A stretch of DNA of 64,000 nt. Source: Candidula unifasciata (lineage: Eukaryota > Mollusca > Gastropoda > Stylommatophora > Geomitridae). A program made the position numbers and the translations under genes. The stretch spans positions 680,036 to 744,035 of the forward strand of contig CAJHNH020004557.1 of assembly GCA_905116865.2 (NCBI GenBank), read 5' to 3'. Positions 10,501 through 20,889 of the stretch are shown in pieces. Numbering within the stretch: the stretch's first letter is position 1; each line of letters starts with the position of its first letter. The notes under the pieces are model-generated. The model made no database searches. It had not been told where the DNA came from and was given only the letters and a program-made list of their open reading frames with translations.

Positions 10501-13500
10501 CAATCGGCACTGGATGGGTATGGTCAGCACTACGCCGGTCGTCTTTACTTCCCCAGGACAGCCATCCTGGTACCCATTTTAGGCTGGGCCGACCTGCGAC
10601 GTTCCATACCATGATAAAAATCTACGCAACCAGCAGTGGGTTTCAATCGCGGTATACTGGATTACGAGTCGGACTCACTGCGCCTAAGCCACGAACGCTG
10701 CAGAGAACCCCTGTAGTAAATAGTATGTGAGATAGTTTTGTCCTGTGAACACCTTTTAGTGCAGCTGCCTGTTAAGGCCGCTTTCTTTCCAAATCAGCAG
10801 TCATCTACATTTTATCCGAGACTGCCTTTACAAGACGTTTTGCCTTGAAGCCCGATGAGCCTGTTTCTCAACCCCACGCCTTTCCGAGGCGGATATCGTT
10901 TATACTAGTTGTTGACGTAAGGTTTCTGTGTCGACTTTATGGAGAAATGTATGCCTGGAAAGCCACGGCGAGTGGTGTTGTTTTAACCAGCTCATCCATC
11001 GAATGCTGGATGGTCTAAAACACGGGGCTAGACCCGTATCATCAAAACGCTGCACGGTGCTGGAGGACCTTTCCACTGGCTACATGCACAAGTGCTCTCC
11101 TAGAATTTCGTCCTTATCAGAGAAGTTTAAATTCACAGTTATCCATCTATGGGTCAGGTTAGCAGCATAGCAGTCTCTACTTCTGCAGTGTTACAGACGT
11201 CTGTAATGTTATAGTAGTCAGTGTATGTTTGAAGTCATGGAAGTCTCTGGATGTGTGGTGTTATAGCAATCTTTGGATGTGTGGTGTTTTAGCAGTCACC
11301 GGATGTGTGGTGTTATAGCAGTCTCTGTATGTGTGGTGTTATAGCAGTCTCTGGATGTGTGGTGTTATAGCAGTCTCTGTAAGTGTGGTGTTATAGCAGT
11401 CTCTGTAAGTGTGGTGTTATAGCAGTCTCTGTATGTGTGGTGTTATAGCAGTCTCTGTATGTGTGGTGTTATAGCACTCTTTGTAAGTGTGGTGTTATAG
11501 CAGTCTTTGTATGTGTGGTGTTATAGCAGTCTCAGTATGTGTGGTTTTATAGCAGTCTCTGTATGTGTGGTGTTATAGCAGTCTCAGTATGTGTGGTGTT
11601 ATAGCAGTCTCTGTAGGTGTGGTGTTATAGCAGTCTCTGTAGGTGTGGTGTTATAGCAGTCTCTGTATGTATGGTGTTATAGCAGTCTCTGTATGTGTGG
11701 TGTTATAGCAGTCTGTGTGTGTGTGGTGTTATAGCAGTCTGGATGTATGGTGTTAAAGCAATCTCTGTATGTGTGGTGTTTGGTGTTATAGCAGTCTCTG
11801 GATGTGTGCTGTTTGGTGTTATAGCAGTCTCTGTATGTGTGGTGTTTGGTATTATATGAGTCTCTGGATGTTTGTTGTTATTGCAGTTTATGTATGTTTG
11901 GTGTTATAGCAGTTTCTCTATGTGTGGTGTTATAGCAGTCTCTGTGTGTGTGATGCTATAGCAGTCTCTGCGTGTGTGGTGTTATAGCAGTCTTTGTAGG
12001 TATGGTGTTATAGCAGTCTCTGTATATGTGGTGTTATAGCATTGTCTGTATATTTTGTGTTATAGCAGTCTATATATGTGAGGCGGTATCGCAGTCTCTG
12101 TATGTGTTGTGTTATAGCAGTCTATATATGTGAGGTGGTAACGCAGTCTCTGTATGTGTTGTGGTATAGCAGTCTATATATGTGTGGTACTACATCAGTC
12201 TCTGTATGTGGGGTGTTATTGCAGTCTCTGTACGTGTGGTGTTATAGCAGTCTATGTGTGTGGTGTTATAGCAGTCTTTGTATGTGTGGTGTTATTACAG
12301 TCTATGTATATGTTGTGTTATAGTAGTCTATGTATGTGTGTTGTTATAGTAGTCTCTGCATGTGTGTTGTTATAGCAATCTCTGTATGTGTGGTGTTATA
12401 GCACTCTCTGTGTGTGGTGTTAAAGCACTCTCTGAATGTGTGGTATTATAGCAGTCTCTGTACGTGTGGTGGTATAGCAGTCTTTGGATGTGTGGTGTTA
12501 TAGCAGTCTCTGTAAGTGTGGTGTTATAGCAGTCTCTGAATGAGTGGTGTTATTACAGTCTCTGTATATGTTGTGTTATAGTAGTCTCTGTATGTGTGTT
12601 GTTATAGTAGTCTCTGTATGTGTGGTGTTATAGCAGTTTCTGTTTGTGTGGTGTTATAGCAGTCTCTGTATGTGTGGTGTTATAGCAGTCTCTGTAGGTG
12701 TGGTGTTATAGCAGTCTCTGTAGGTGTGGTGTTATAGCAGTCTGTATGTATGGTGTTATGACAGTCTCTGTATGTGTGGTGTTATAGCAGTCTCTGTATG
12801 TGTGGTGTTATAGCAGTCTGGATGTGTGGTGTTAAAGCAATCTCTGTATGTGTGGTATTTTTGCAGTCTCTCTATGTGTGGTGTTTGGTGTTATAGCAGT
12901 CTCTGTATGTGTGGTGTTTGGTTTTAAAGGAGTCTCTGTATGTGTGGTGTTTGGTGTTTTAGCAGTATCTGGATGTTTGTTGTTATTGCAGTTTCTGTAT
13001 GTTTGGTGTTATAGCAGTCTTTGTATGTGTCGTGCTATAGCAGTCTCTGCGTGTGTGGTGTTAAAGCAGTCTCTGTAGGTATGGTGTTATAGCAGTCTCT
13101 GTATGTGTAATGTTATAGCAGTTGTTGAGCGTGGATGACGTCGATAATCGTAGCACTGATGATGAATGAAAATAGAAGTTTTAATTGTGGTTGTTGTGAT
13201 AGTGCTGCAGATCATGACTGTGACAATAATAATCGTGGTGTTTGTAGCGGTGGTAGTAATTGTAGTGGTGGTGTTTGTAGCGGTGGTAGTAATTGTAGTG
13301 GTGGTGTTTGTAGCGGTGGTATTTGTAGCGGTGGTGTTTGTAGCGGTGGTGTTTGTAGCGGTGGTGTTTGTAGCGGTGGTGTTTGTAGCGGTGGTGTTTG
13401 TAGCCGTGGTGGTCGTCGTCGCTGTTTTGGCAGTAAAAGTAGTTGTGGTGATGGTGGCTACTGTGGTGGTGAAGATGATACCAGTCTTGTGACAGTTCTG

Positions 13501-16500
13501 ACATTTGTCATCAGATGAGATCGCCAAGAACAAGACAAGAACCGCCGTGTGGATCGTCAGTCATTGTAGCACACAGTCCAAGAGAGAGCAGTACGTCAAG
13601 CAGATGCAGGTGACACTGATTGCCTTTCACTTAACGTCTTTCCAGTTGATCTCGCTGTTCTCTGAATGTTCTACAAACGCAAATGCACAATTCTAGTTTA
13701 TGACTACCGCAAATAGTTGCAGTGTGTCCATATCATCTCCATCACGTTTGCCGGCTGTAAAGTTCGGTAGAAAGTTCTGAGTGCTCGTCTACTTTTGCAC
13801 TTTGGTCTCTTCCAGAGCTTGAGTTTGGCGTGCACGTTTATTTTACGGATCTGGCTTTTTTGTATGGGGAGTGATGGTTTCTTGCCTCTCCGGCAGATAC
13901 ACTCCGACTGGGAAGGAAACATCCCTTATTAGGAGGCAGTTGGTCTATTCATAGTTCTCCCAGAATAGGGCTTGGAACCCACACGGGAAAACTTGTCCAT
14001 ATGATTCCGATTATTAAAACAAAAAAAAGGCGAGAGAATCGACTTCACTGCTCCGAGTTTTGCTCGAAAGAGCGACTGGTCCCCTGTTGATAATGTGACT
14101 GGAGCGAAAACTCAGTGGATATACAGACTATCCCCTGTTGATCTACGCATAGCTATTGAAACGAACATAATTTTGACTTTCTTCTTCTTCTCCTTCTTCG
14201 CGGTTACCGGCTGCAAATTTCGGGGGAAAGTTCCGGGGTTTCGTCCACCTCTGAACATAAGTCTTGTTCCAGAACCTGAGTGCTGTGTGCAAATCCATTT
14301 TACAGATCTGACTTGCTCAACAAGCATTTGACCAGTCAGGGTTAGGCGTATTTAGCCGAAAAGTTAGGATAAGATCTTTAGCCTGTCAATATAGCCGGTT
14401 TTACTGTACGGCTGAAGAGTTTAACGAAATAGAAAACAAATATCAGACTTTTCTAGGAGTAACTAAGATGTACATAAAAGAGAACACAGCATAAGCTTCG
14501 TTAGAAGAAAGATTTCCTATTTACAAATATTCGATAACAGTCAATAATCAGTTTGACCTGTTAAGCATACGTTACAGCAGCTTATACTGAAGTGTTCGTC
14601 ATCATCATTATGTGAATGAAATTATCGTCGTATTTGAATTGACATTGTGTTTTTTCAGAAAACAAAACTAAATTACGTTTAATTTGTGTGATCGCTGGCG
14701 TTGATGTTATAACACAACAGACATACTAAAACTATCTTCTCACCAGAGCCCGTTAGGCATGCTTGAATGAGCCTGAGGGCATGGAAGACAATCTGGTCAC
14801 AGTGTTGGCGCAGTCGATAGAATGCACGCTTTCAAATCCAGCTGCGACTAGCTGCAGCCCTTGGTCGGGTTCGGAATCAGGCGATTCCCTGGGTTCACCC
14901 AGCCTCTAGGAAATGGGTACTAGAGTTGACACTCTGGGGTGAATGGAGGAACGTCGCTGTAGCTACAGAGTTACGTGCGGACGGTGATACAGGCGGACAG
15001 TTTCTTATCAGCTGTCCGTACTGGTGGCAGAGCACTTATGGTTTATAACTGTGTGCAGTGACGCTGGTTCACATCTCCCGACTTTACCTTTACCTTTACA
15101 GTAAAAATTAGTTCAGAAGCATATCATAGATTTTATGTCTAGGATATTCCGGTGTAAGGATAATGAGCAGGCTGGCAGATTGGCTGCTTGAGGCGGTGAG
15201 CTACCTTATGACAAAAAGGACAAGGGGAAGGTTCTATTGAATCAGATGAACAGTGTAGAAGAACAGAAAGAAAATGCATACACTGAAGGACTAATTCTGT
15301 GGGGGGAAGGGGGAGGGGTGATTAGAAGCTCTGGAATATAATTCACACTGAGGAGGAAATAAAGGCGGGCTTTCAATGAGGATGCACCTGGTTTTATTAG
15401 GAAGTCGACTCTTCTTTTATGTTGTCTAGTGTGTTCTTCTATCTTTCTACTTCTTTCTATGAGTGCCGTTCACAATACTTTCTGTTACTTGATTAATTCA
15501 TAATATTTAACGGCCTCAAATGGTTCCCCCCTCTGTTTATTTATAGGAATGACGTACACACACCGGAACCTACCAATCACATACCTTTCTTAAATGTTTG
15601 TGTATTCTAGACAAAGCAATAAGGTCTTACTGTGTTCGTAAATTGTTGCTGTGATTGTTATTCGACATTTGCTTCGTTAATATAAATTTATAGAACCTAT
15701 GGTGCCATTTCAATGGGTTGAAATGAATTCTGTCCATATTCCATAGTCGTGGATTTCAAGCTGTACGATAGGCATGGCCAATGAGACACCTTTTTTTGGG
15801 GGGTGCCTAGTTGACCATGTATCTTAGTGCACTTGTATTCATGGCGAGGCGCAGACGCCGTCTGGAGGTGACAGGTTCAATTCCCAGCACGGTAACTATA
15901 GCTTTCGATTTTTATGTTGTCTAGTGTGTTCTTCTATCTTTCTACTTCTTTCTATGAGTGCCGTTCACAATACTTTCTGTTACTTGATTAATTCATAATA
16001 TTTAACGGCCTCAAATGGTTCCCCCCTCTGTTTATCTTTTGTTAAGCAGTGTCCATTCATCTGTGCGAGGAAAAGCCGTTTTTGTTAGTTAGCACCGGAG
16101 ACAAGCCTACCTATAAAACATCTCTTGACTGTGAATTGCCAACATTGAAAAGTGGGCTGGCTTTATGACAAAAATGTTTAAACCAGAAAGGTCAAGTGTG
16201 ACTACATAAAAAAACTATGTTGTGTTTCGTCTAGATATTGAATGTAGGGTATAGTGTATCTCCGCTTTTTTTTAAAGGAGCGGGGGGGGGGGGGGGGGGT
16301 TTAATAGTATATGTTGATTTCCAAATCTCTTCCACGGTGTGACTCTCGCACCACAGACTGGTTAAAAAGGAGTATGACAGTCCTAATAAATAAACCCAGT
16401 AGGCTGCCCTGGTAAGCGAGAGCAGTTAACACTTAACAACAACTCATATTATTATATTGTTCCGCCCAAATATGCGTCACAGTTTTTGTCATTTGAAAGC

Positions 16501-17207
16501 TTCCACTTGGCTGTCGTCGGGGGCTCTAATATAACCTACCGGTTGAATGGGGTTTCTGTGACATGTGTCCGCGTGATCTTCATCCGAATGGTGGCACTTT
16601 GTGTCACCTGCTGTTTATCGCTCGTTGTGCGGACCTGGTGGGATTGAACGTCACTCACTCACTACAATTAATATTAAAACTATACGTATACAAATATGTA
16701 AATATACTGTAAACGAACATTTTGTTACCTACTCCTCAGAAATACATTGACGTAGATATACTTGGAAGCTGTGGGACACCGTGCAAGACCAACTCAGTCT
16801 GTGACAATTTGGGAGCCAAATATAAATTCTACCTGTCCTTCGAGAACTCTCTATGTACAGACTACGTCACCGAGAAATTCTTCAAGTTATTTGATCAAAA
16901 GACACACGTGATTCCTGTTGTCAGGGGCGGCGCTGATTACGACAAACATTTCCCCAACTTTACCTACATCAACTCTGCTCACTTTAGAAAGCCAAAAGAT
17001 TTGGCTCTTCATTTAAAAGATTTGGCGTCAGATCTACACACATACAGCAAGTACCTGGAACACATGGATTTATATGAAGAAAAACAGGTCAATCCCAATT
17101 GTAGACTTTGCTCGCTTGTACACACTCATAAACTACCCGTTACAAAAACTTACAATTTAAAAAGTTGGATGAATGACGGACATTGCCACAATCCTCAAGA
17201 TCTGTAA
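6971..17207 (+). CDS. alpha-1,3-fucosyltransferase (GT10), tandem copy 1, complete 4-exon coding region
   Basis: The predicted product transfers fucose from GDP-fucose in alpha-1,3 linkage to GlcNAc-type acceptors in the Golgi lumen. Coding exons are 6971-7592, 8172-8297, 13515-13609 and 16740-17207. They join in frame with phases 1, 1, 0 to give 436 aa, typical of invertebrate C-like fucosyltransferases. The N-terminus has a short cytosolic tail and one signal-anchor helix at about residues 4-23 (type II topology), then a Ser/Thr/Asn-rich stem with N-glycosylation sequons. The catalytic part has WESP in exon 1, the YRVDADVFAPY stretch in exon 2, KNKT..AVWIVSHC in exon 3, and YKFYLSFENSLCTDYVTEK (about residues 309-327) followed by PVVRGGADY in exon 4. 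A CRLC pair near the C-terminus matches the family disulfide. ATG 6971 was chosen because it starts just before the anchor helix and follows a TCTCACAG acceptor, so a non-coding first exon probably lies upstream. All key residues look intact. Exact linkage and acceptor cannot be read from sequence. Confidence 0.93.
7593..8171 (+). other. Intron 1 of fucosyltransferase copy 1
   Basis: GTAAGT to TTCTCTTAAG. AT-rich, with a G-rich patch near 7880; no element recognised. Confidence 0.85.
8172..8297 (+). CDS. fucosyltransferase copy 1, coding exon 2
   Basis: Bounded by TTCTCTTAAG and GTAAGT (8298). The 126 bases encode the segment with IMSYRVDADVFAPY and PKPLPERPNY, the family's T(Y)RxDSD-VPYG region. 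The matching exon of copy 2 is 123 bases with the same phases. Intron 1 is 579 bases. Confidence 0.9.
8400..8702 (+). repeat. (CTT/CTC)n pyrimidine tract
   Basis: About 300 bases of almost pure pyrimidine in fucosyltransferase intron 2. It explains all overlapping poly-Phe, poly-Leu and poly-Arg frames. The flank at 8703-8850 ends in (TCAA)n and may be a LINE tail, but the match is weak. Confidence 0.9.
9080..9170 (+). repeat. Short tandem duplication (about 46 bp, two units)
   Basis: GATTGGGAAGTCTGCCTGCG followed by ACATCCTTGTAAA occurs twice in a row with AAAACCTGT between. Confidence 0.85.
9168..9450 (-). repeat. SINE-like copy, family C
   Basis: Minus orientation. TAGCCGCGACACCACGGCGG at the right end is the reverse of the tRNA-like head, and CAAACCCACGACCTTCCGAT corresponds to the B-box side. 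The body has CCTGGTACCCACTCAAGG and TAGACCTATCGGCATTTGG, shared with 30.75 and 39.4 kb. Confidence 0.75.
9455..9975 (-). mobile_element. Jockey/R1-type LINE reverse-transcriptase C-terminal fragment
   Basis: The minus strand encodes NPEKAPVLLCSLDNR, then GRNVERESKLNYLGMTFDRS. After a frame break it reads IAIMWVIMGCTRDTP, then SYLRVAADTDHPLHEALD. These are typical motifs after the RT active site in this LINE group. It is frameshifted and truncated. Confidence 0.75.
10425..10702 (-). repeat. SINE-like copy, family B
   Basis: Minus orientation. The head reads GTGGCTTAGGCGCAGTGAGT in reverse sense, with a B-box-like TTGAAACCCACTG. The body contains CCCATATTTTTACAGACCA and CCATCCTGGTACCCATTTTA. 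It matches copies at 31.1 kb (minus) and 55.2 kb (plus). Confidence 0.8.
10705..11210. other. Intron 2 sequence, no element recognised
   Basis: An 80-codon open frame at 10928-11170 has no recognisable domain and lies inside the intron. Confidence 0.5.
11217..13125 (+). repeat. 26-bp minisatellite array (about 73 units) in fucosyltransferase intron 2
   Basis: Consensus AGTCTCTGTATGTGTGGTGT followed by TATAGC, with frequent single-base variants and length variants containing GGTGTTTGGTG. A distinctive block of variants at about 11731-12030 recurs at about 12813-13107. Cys/Val-rich open frames inside are artefacts. Confidence 0.95.
13230..13432 (+). repeat. 15-bp minisatellite
   Basis: Units of TGTAGCGGTGGTGTT, with longer GGTAGTAAT variants at the left. 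Open in all frames (Gly/Cys/Ser, Val/Ala and His/Lys/Tyr runs). It ends 82 bases before fucosyltransferase exon 3. Confidence 0.93.
13515..13609 (+). CDS. fucosyltransferase copy 1, coding exon 3
   Basis: Starts after TTTGTCATCAG and ends at CAG before GTGACA. It encodes EIAKNKTRTAVWIVSHC and then a basic stretch ending KQMQ, which is the conserved K-N-K-x-x-x-WxVSxC motif of GT10 enzymes. It is exactly the same length (95 bases) as exon 3 of copy 2. The acceptor lies about 85 bases after a 15-bp minisatellite. Confidence 0.9.
13735..14000 (-). repeat. Dispersed repeat, family F
   Basis: Minus-oriented copy: GCCGGCTGTAAAGTTCGGTA, TTTACGGATCTGGCTTTT and CTCTCCGGCAGATACACTCC. A second, partial minus copy follows at 14200-14320 (ACCGGCTGCAAATTTCGGGG to TTTTACAGATCTGACTTG). 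Confidence 0.65.
14803..15102 (+). repeat. SINE-like copy, family A (best 5' end)
   Basis: Begins TGTTGGCGCAGTCGATAGAA (A-box-like). A B-box-like GGTCGGGTTCGGAATC follows, then the conserved body GGAACGTCGCTGTAGCTACA and the end ACATCTCCCGACTTTACC. About 290 bases; the tRNA-like head indicates a pol III-type SINE. Confidence 0.8.
15413..16036 (+). repeat. Pair of ~128-bp direct repeats about 495 bp apart
   Basis: TTTTATGTTGTCTAGTGTGT through CCCCCCTCTGTTTAT occurs at 15413-15541 and again at about 15908-16036, essentially identical. Between them is unrelated sequence with a tRNA-like head near 15815-15895 (GGTTCAATTCCCAGCAC). It lies in fucosyltransferase intron 3. Confidence 0.85.
16280..16300 (+). 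repeat. Poly-G run
   Basis: An uninterrupted G homopolymer of more than 15 bases in intron 3; length is likely uncertain in the assembly. Confidence 0.9.
16740..17207 (+). CDS. fucosyltransferase copy 1, terminal coding exon with GDP-fucose-binding motif
   Basis: Starts after CTACTCCTCAG and ends at TAA. It encodes 155 residues: KYIDVDI, the family signature FYLSFENSLCTDYVTEK with the expected Glu and Lys of TEK, PVVRGGADYDKHFP, the LKDLASDLHTYSKYL helix, and a CRLC pair. An AATAAA about 430 bases downstream (near 17642) is a possible polyadenylation signal. Confidence 0.93.
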   Translation, partial: KYIDVDILGSCGTPCKTNSVCDNLGAKYKFYLSFENSLCTDYVTEKFFKLFDQKTHVIPVVRGGADYDKHFPNFTYINSAHFRKPKDLALHLKDLASDLHTYSKYLEHMDLYEEKQVNPNCRLCSLVHTHKLPVTKTYNLKSWMNDGHCHNPQDL

Positions 17208-17479
17208 TACTTTGATATCTTGGATTTATTACATTCAGAAGGATTTCTAAAGATTATGAAATATCGTCTTCTTGTTTTCCTCCAGTTAACTAACGGAAGC
17301 ATTAGGGCAGGGATGTAGGAATCTTCTATGCATTCTTTCAATTGTATTGTATTAGTAGCTCTTCATTTCTGTAAGGTTGTTCTTGATATGGTCGTTCCAT
17401 ATTTCGTGTCCTCTCCCTCTTGCTCTGCGTTTATAATATTTATTGAACGTGGCACGCTGTGACACTAGATGACGTTGTC

Positions 17480-17640
17480 GTCAAATAACCAAACCATCTC
17501 ATCTGTTGCTCTTTAAGGAATTTTATGACTGGTTTTATCCTAGACTACTTCTGATTTCTTCATTTTCAATGGTATCTCTTTATGTTACTCTGTCAGCTCT
17601 TTAATATATCTTATCTCTCTTGTTTTGATTGGAAAACGCA
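17480..17640 (-). mobile_element. LINE fragment (RT C-terminal region)
   Basis: The minus strand reads through EEIRRSL- and KEQQM-like residues. The bases CATCTCATCTGTTGCTCTTT correspond to the KEQQMRWFG region of the LINE at 42.66 kb. A related fragment lies at 26205-26340. Confidence 0.5.
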
Positions 17641-17719
17641 CAAATAAAAAAATCCATATTTTAACCCCTTCATTCGCAGAACGTTTTACCACATTTTTGA
17701 ATGAAGAAATAACTTATAT

Positions 17720-18387
17720 TCGGAATGTATTACTGTCTTTACTTCAGGAATGTATTACTGTCTTTACTTCAGGAATGTATTACTGTCTTTACTTCAGGAA
17801 TGTATTACTGTCTTTACTTCAGGAATGTATTACTGTCTTTACTTCAGGAATGCATTACTGTCTTTACTTCAGGAATGTATTACTGTCTTTACTTCAGGAA
17901 TGTATTACTGTCTTTACTTCAGGAATGCATTACTGTCTTTACTTCAGGAATGTATTACTGTCTTTACTTCAGGAATGTATTACTGTCTTTACTTCAGGAA
18001 TGTATTACTGTCTTTACTTCAGGAATGTATTACTGTCTGTACTTCAGGAATGTATTACTGTCTTTACTTCAGGAATGTATTACTGTCTTTACTTCAGGAA
18101 TGTATTACTGTCTTTACTTCAGGAATGTATTACTGTCTTTACTTCAGGAATGTATTACTGTCTTTACTTCAGGAATGTATTACTGTCTTTACTTCAGGAA
18201 TGTATTACTGTCTTTACTTCAGGAATGTATTACTGTCTTTACTTCAGGAATGTATTACTGTCTTTTACTTCAGGAATGTATTACTGTCTTTACTTCAGGA
18301 ATGTATTACTGTCTTTACTTCAGGAATGTATTACTGTCTTTACTTCAGGAATGTATTACTGTCTTTACTTCAGGAATGTATTACTTC
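17720..18387 (+). repeat. 25-bp minisatellite (about 26 units)
   Basis: Near-perfect units of TGTATTACTGTCTTTACTTC followed by AGGAA. A few units have TGCATT or TCTGTAC, and one has an extra T at about 18263. Because 25 is not divisible by 3 and no frame has a stop, three overlapping ORFs of 219-266 codons arise; these are not genes. The array lies 0.5 kb downstream of fucosyltransferase copy 1. Confidence 0.97.
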
Positions 18388-18461
18388 TACAGATAACGGT
18401 ACAGTGTAAGTGGCCACTTTCTTAAGCATGCTGTGAACAAATATAACAATTAGGTGACACC

Positions 18462-18655
18462 AGTACTAGCCTAGTGGCTAGATGCTCATATGTAGGTTTA
18501 AAGGGCTTGGGTTCGAATCACACCGTGTGGATTTGGATAAAACAATAACCTTGGCTTCCAGACCGACCCAACCTTAATTTGGTAACAGAAAATGTCTCGA
18601 GAGGTAAAGGCGGCCCAGATGTAAAGACTGCCGATAAGCCTATAAAAATACGATT
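18462..18655 (+). repeat. SINE-like copy, family C
   Basis: Begins TAGCCTAGTGGCTAGATGC (A-box-like), then GGGTTCGAATCACACCG (a clear B-box), then a short body ending GCCGATAAGCCTATAAAAA. Confidence 0.7.
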
Positions 18656-18739
18656 ATATCATCAAATGCCAGTTGCCCCACTTGTGTGAAAATAATGTTT
18701 CACTGTTACTTACGACTGCGTCCTGTCTGCTTAATTCAC

Positions 18740-19435
18740 CAGAAACTCATTTAACTCCAGTTGTCTGTACACTTTCTGATTCACCAGATACTTATTTATC
18801 TTCAGATGTTTGAACACTTCCTGATTCACCAGATACTAATTTATCTCCTGTTGTCTGCGCACTTCCTGATTTACTAGATATTAAATTGCCCCCACAGGAT
18901 TTTAATTTATCCCTAGTTATTTGTACACTGCCTAATTCACCGGATACTAATTTATCCCCAATTGTTTTACACTGCTTGATTCGCCAGGTACTAATTTATC
19001 TCCACTTGTTTTTACACTGCCTGATTACCCGGATACTAATTTAACACCAGTTGTTTGTACACTGCCTGACTGACCAGATATTAACTTATCCCCACAGATA
19101 CTAATTTATCCCCAGTTGTTTATTAACACCTGATTCACCGGATAATAATTTATCCCCAGTTGTTTATTAACACCCGATTCACCGGATAATAATTTATCCC
19201 CAGTTGTCTATTACTACCTGATTCATCGGATAATAATTTATTCCCAGTTGTTTATTAACACCTGATTCACCGGATAATAATTTATCCCCAGTTGTTTATT
19301 AACACCTGATTCACCGGATAATAATTTATCCCCAGTTGTCTATTACTACCTGATTCACCGGATAATAATTTATTCCCAGTTGTTTGTACACTGCCTGATT
19401 CGCCAGATACTAATTTAACTCCGGTTGTGTGTGTG
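18740..19435 (+). repeat. Decayed ~45-bp satellite, left block
   Basis: Repeated CCTGATTCACCGGATAATAA, then TTTATCCCCAGTTGTTTATT. Units are divergent at the left and homogeneous at 19120-19390. The same motif resumes at 20890. Confidence 0.88.
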
Positions 19436-19549
19436 GCAGTATTTTTGCTTGGATAGTCACCAGGTTCGTTGCGTCTATGTCTACGACCAACAACTGTAAA
19501 TGACTAAAACACCGTTTTATTGCTACTGGTCAACACTACACGACGCACG

Positions 19550-20260
19550 ATGCTCTCATCGGTGAAAATTCAGACGAAGCAGATGCACTAATCTATACAG
19601 ACGGATCCGTTATACGCCAAAGAAGAAGCGCATGGGCATTTACAGCACGCTTAGCGGGCAGAACAGTCAAAGAAGCCAACGGCGCCTTCTCCATGACAAC
19701 CAGCAGCATGACGATGGAGGTGATGACAGTGACGCAAGCGTTTGCCTGGCTTGAAACACAAAAATACACCCGCATATGTATACTCAGTGATTCAATGAGT
19801 ATGATCCGGAGGGTTCAGGCAGGTTCAGTGCGAAGACAATGGCTTGAATCAATTCAGAAGTCCACTGTGCGAGGAGTCACCTTTATTTTTGTTCCGGGAC
19901 ACGCAGGCGTCGATGGAAATGAAAGAGCTGACAGGTTGGCTGGATCCGCTATCACTACCGACGGTCGGCCTATGGATCACGCTGATATTATCAATGCCCT
20001 CAGAGAAATGGGAAGGATAGAGGACTTTGGTGGCAGTGAATCCACATCACTCGCCAGAATGGCAGACTTGGGAATTAAGATCGGCACAGCAAAAAACGAG
20101 ACGCACACCGGACACGTCAGAAGACTTGTTAATCAACATAGAACTGGTACTATTAGCCATCGGACGTTGGGGTTCATACTAAGGGGAGGATCTGAACACC
20201 TATGGACATGTCCGGAGTGCAATGATGATAACCCAACTAACTAACTAACTAACTAACTAC
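19550..20260 (+). mobile_element. LINE ORF2 C-terminus: RNase H domain and zinc-knuckle tail
   Basis: One open frame (19561-20244) encodes a type 1 RNase H domain. It has DALIYTDGSV (first Asp), a Glu in TMEVMTVTQAFAWL, CILSDSMSMI (second Asp) and FVPGHAGVDGNERADRLAG (last Asp). A tail with LVNQHRTG and CPEC follows, then a stop and a (CTAA)n run typical of a LINE 3' end. The reverse-transcriptase part is absent. A degenerate relative lies at 31.5 kb, and a minus-strand relative at 44.2-44.8 kb. Confidence 0.88.
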
Positions 20261-20269
20261 ACGACGCAT

Positions 20270-20885
20270 CCATTTTCGACCTGCACCAACATTAAACCGG
20301 GAGTGTAAGAAAAGTAATGGGTCTAATAGTAAGCTTCTTCTGGACAACAATTTAACGATGCCACAACATAACACAAATGCTCATACAGTTTCGTGCCCCG
20401 TCTTCTAGTAAATCCATTTGTGAAAAAGCTTAACTCGATCCTCGAATCCGCATCCTGGCACACTTCACATTCAAGGCAGGATTAGATACTTAAAAGCTTC
20501 TTCACCGCGAAGCGAAATAAAACATTGATAGAAATATCCGTCCGTCCGGTTTTGTATGATAATTCTTCAAGCATGCCGCATCATGCTTCAGTTGCGTCTG
20601 GTCATCCTCCATCCAGCTTTTTTATCCGTGCCAGCCTTCGTTTGGGCATCGTCACGTTTCCAGCTTCGTATTTATCTGTAATTTAATTAACTGTCTCAGT
20701 TTCTGGCTCGATTCAAACCATGTGTATGTGGTAGTTCTTCATAGAGCATCATGCTCTGAATTCACTAGGGAAGAGTTCAAATCTCACTAAGTCTTTCAGT
20801 CGTGTTCCCTGTGAAGTTTTCTCTTTAAACTGCACACACGCGTCCCTAATTTGCACGGCTGGGAACATCCCACTCTATAACATTT
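20270..20885. other. No gene recognised
   Basis: No domain-bearing frame; spacer between the LINE tail and the right satellite block. Confidence 0.5.
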
Positions 20886-20889
20886 GCAC

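Noticed and set aside
13087..13533. Thr/Asn-rich, Gly/Cys-rich or Val/Ala-rich small proteins
   Set aside because: 15-bp minisatellite open in all frames, overlapping the start of a real fucosyltransferase exon.
15413..16036. Terminal-repeat retrotransposon in miniature
   Set aside because: No TG...CA ends, no primer-binding site next to the left repeat and no clear target duplication; left as direct repeats.
17625..18425. Three overlapping 219-266 codon frames as repeat proteins
   Set aside because: All three derive from one 25-bp stop-free unit; only the frame register differs.
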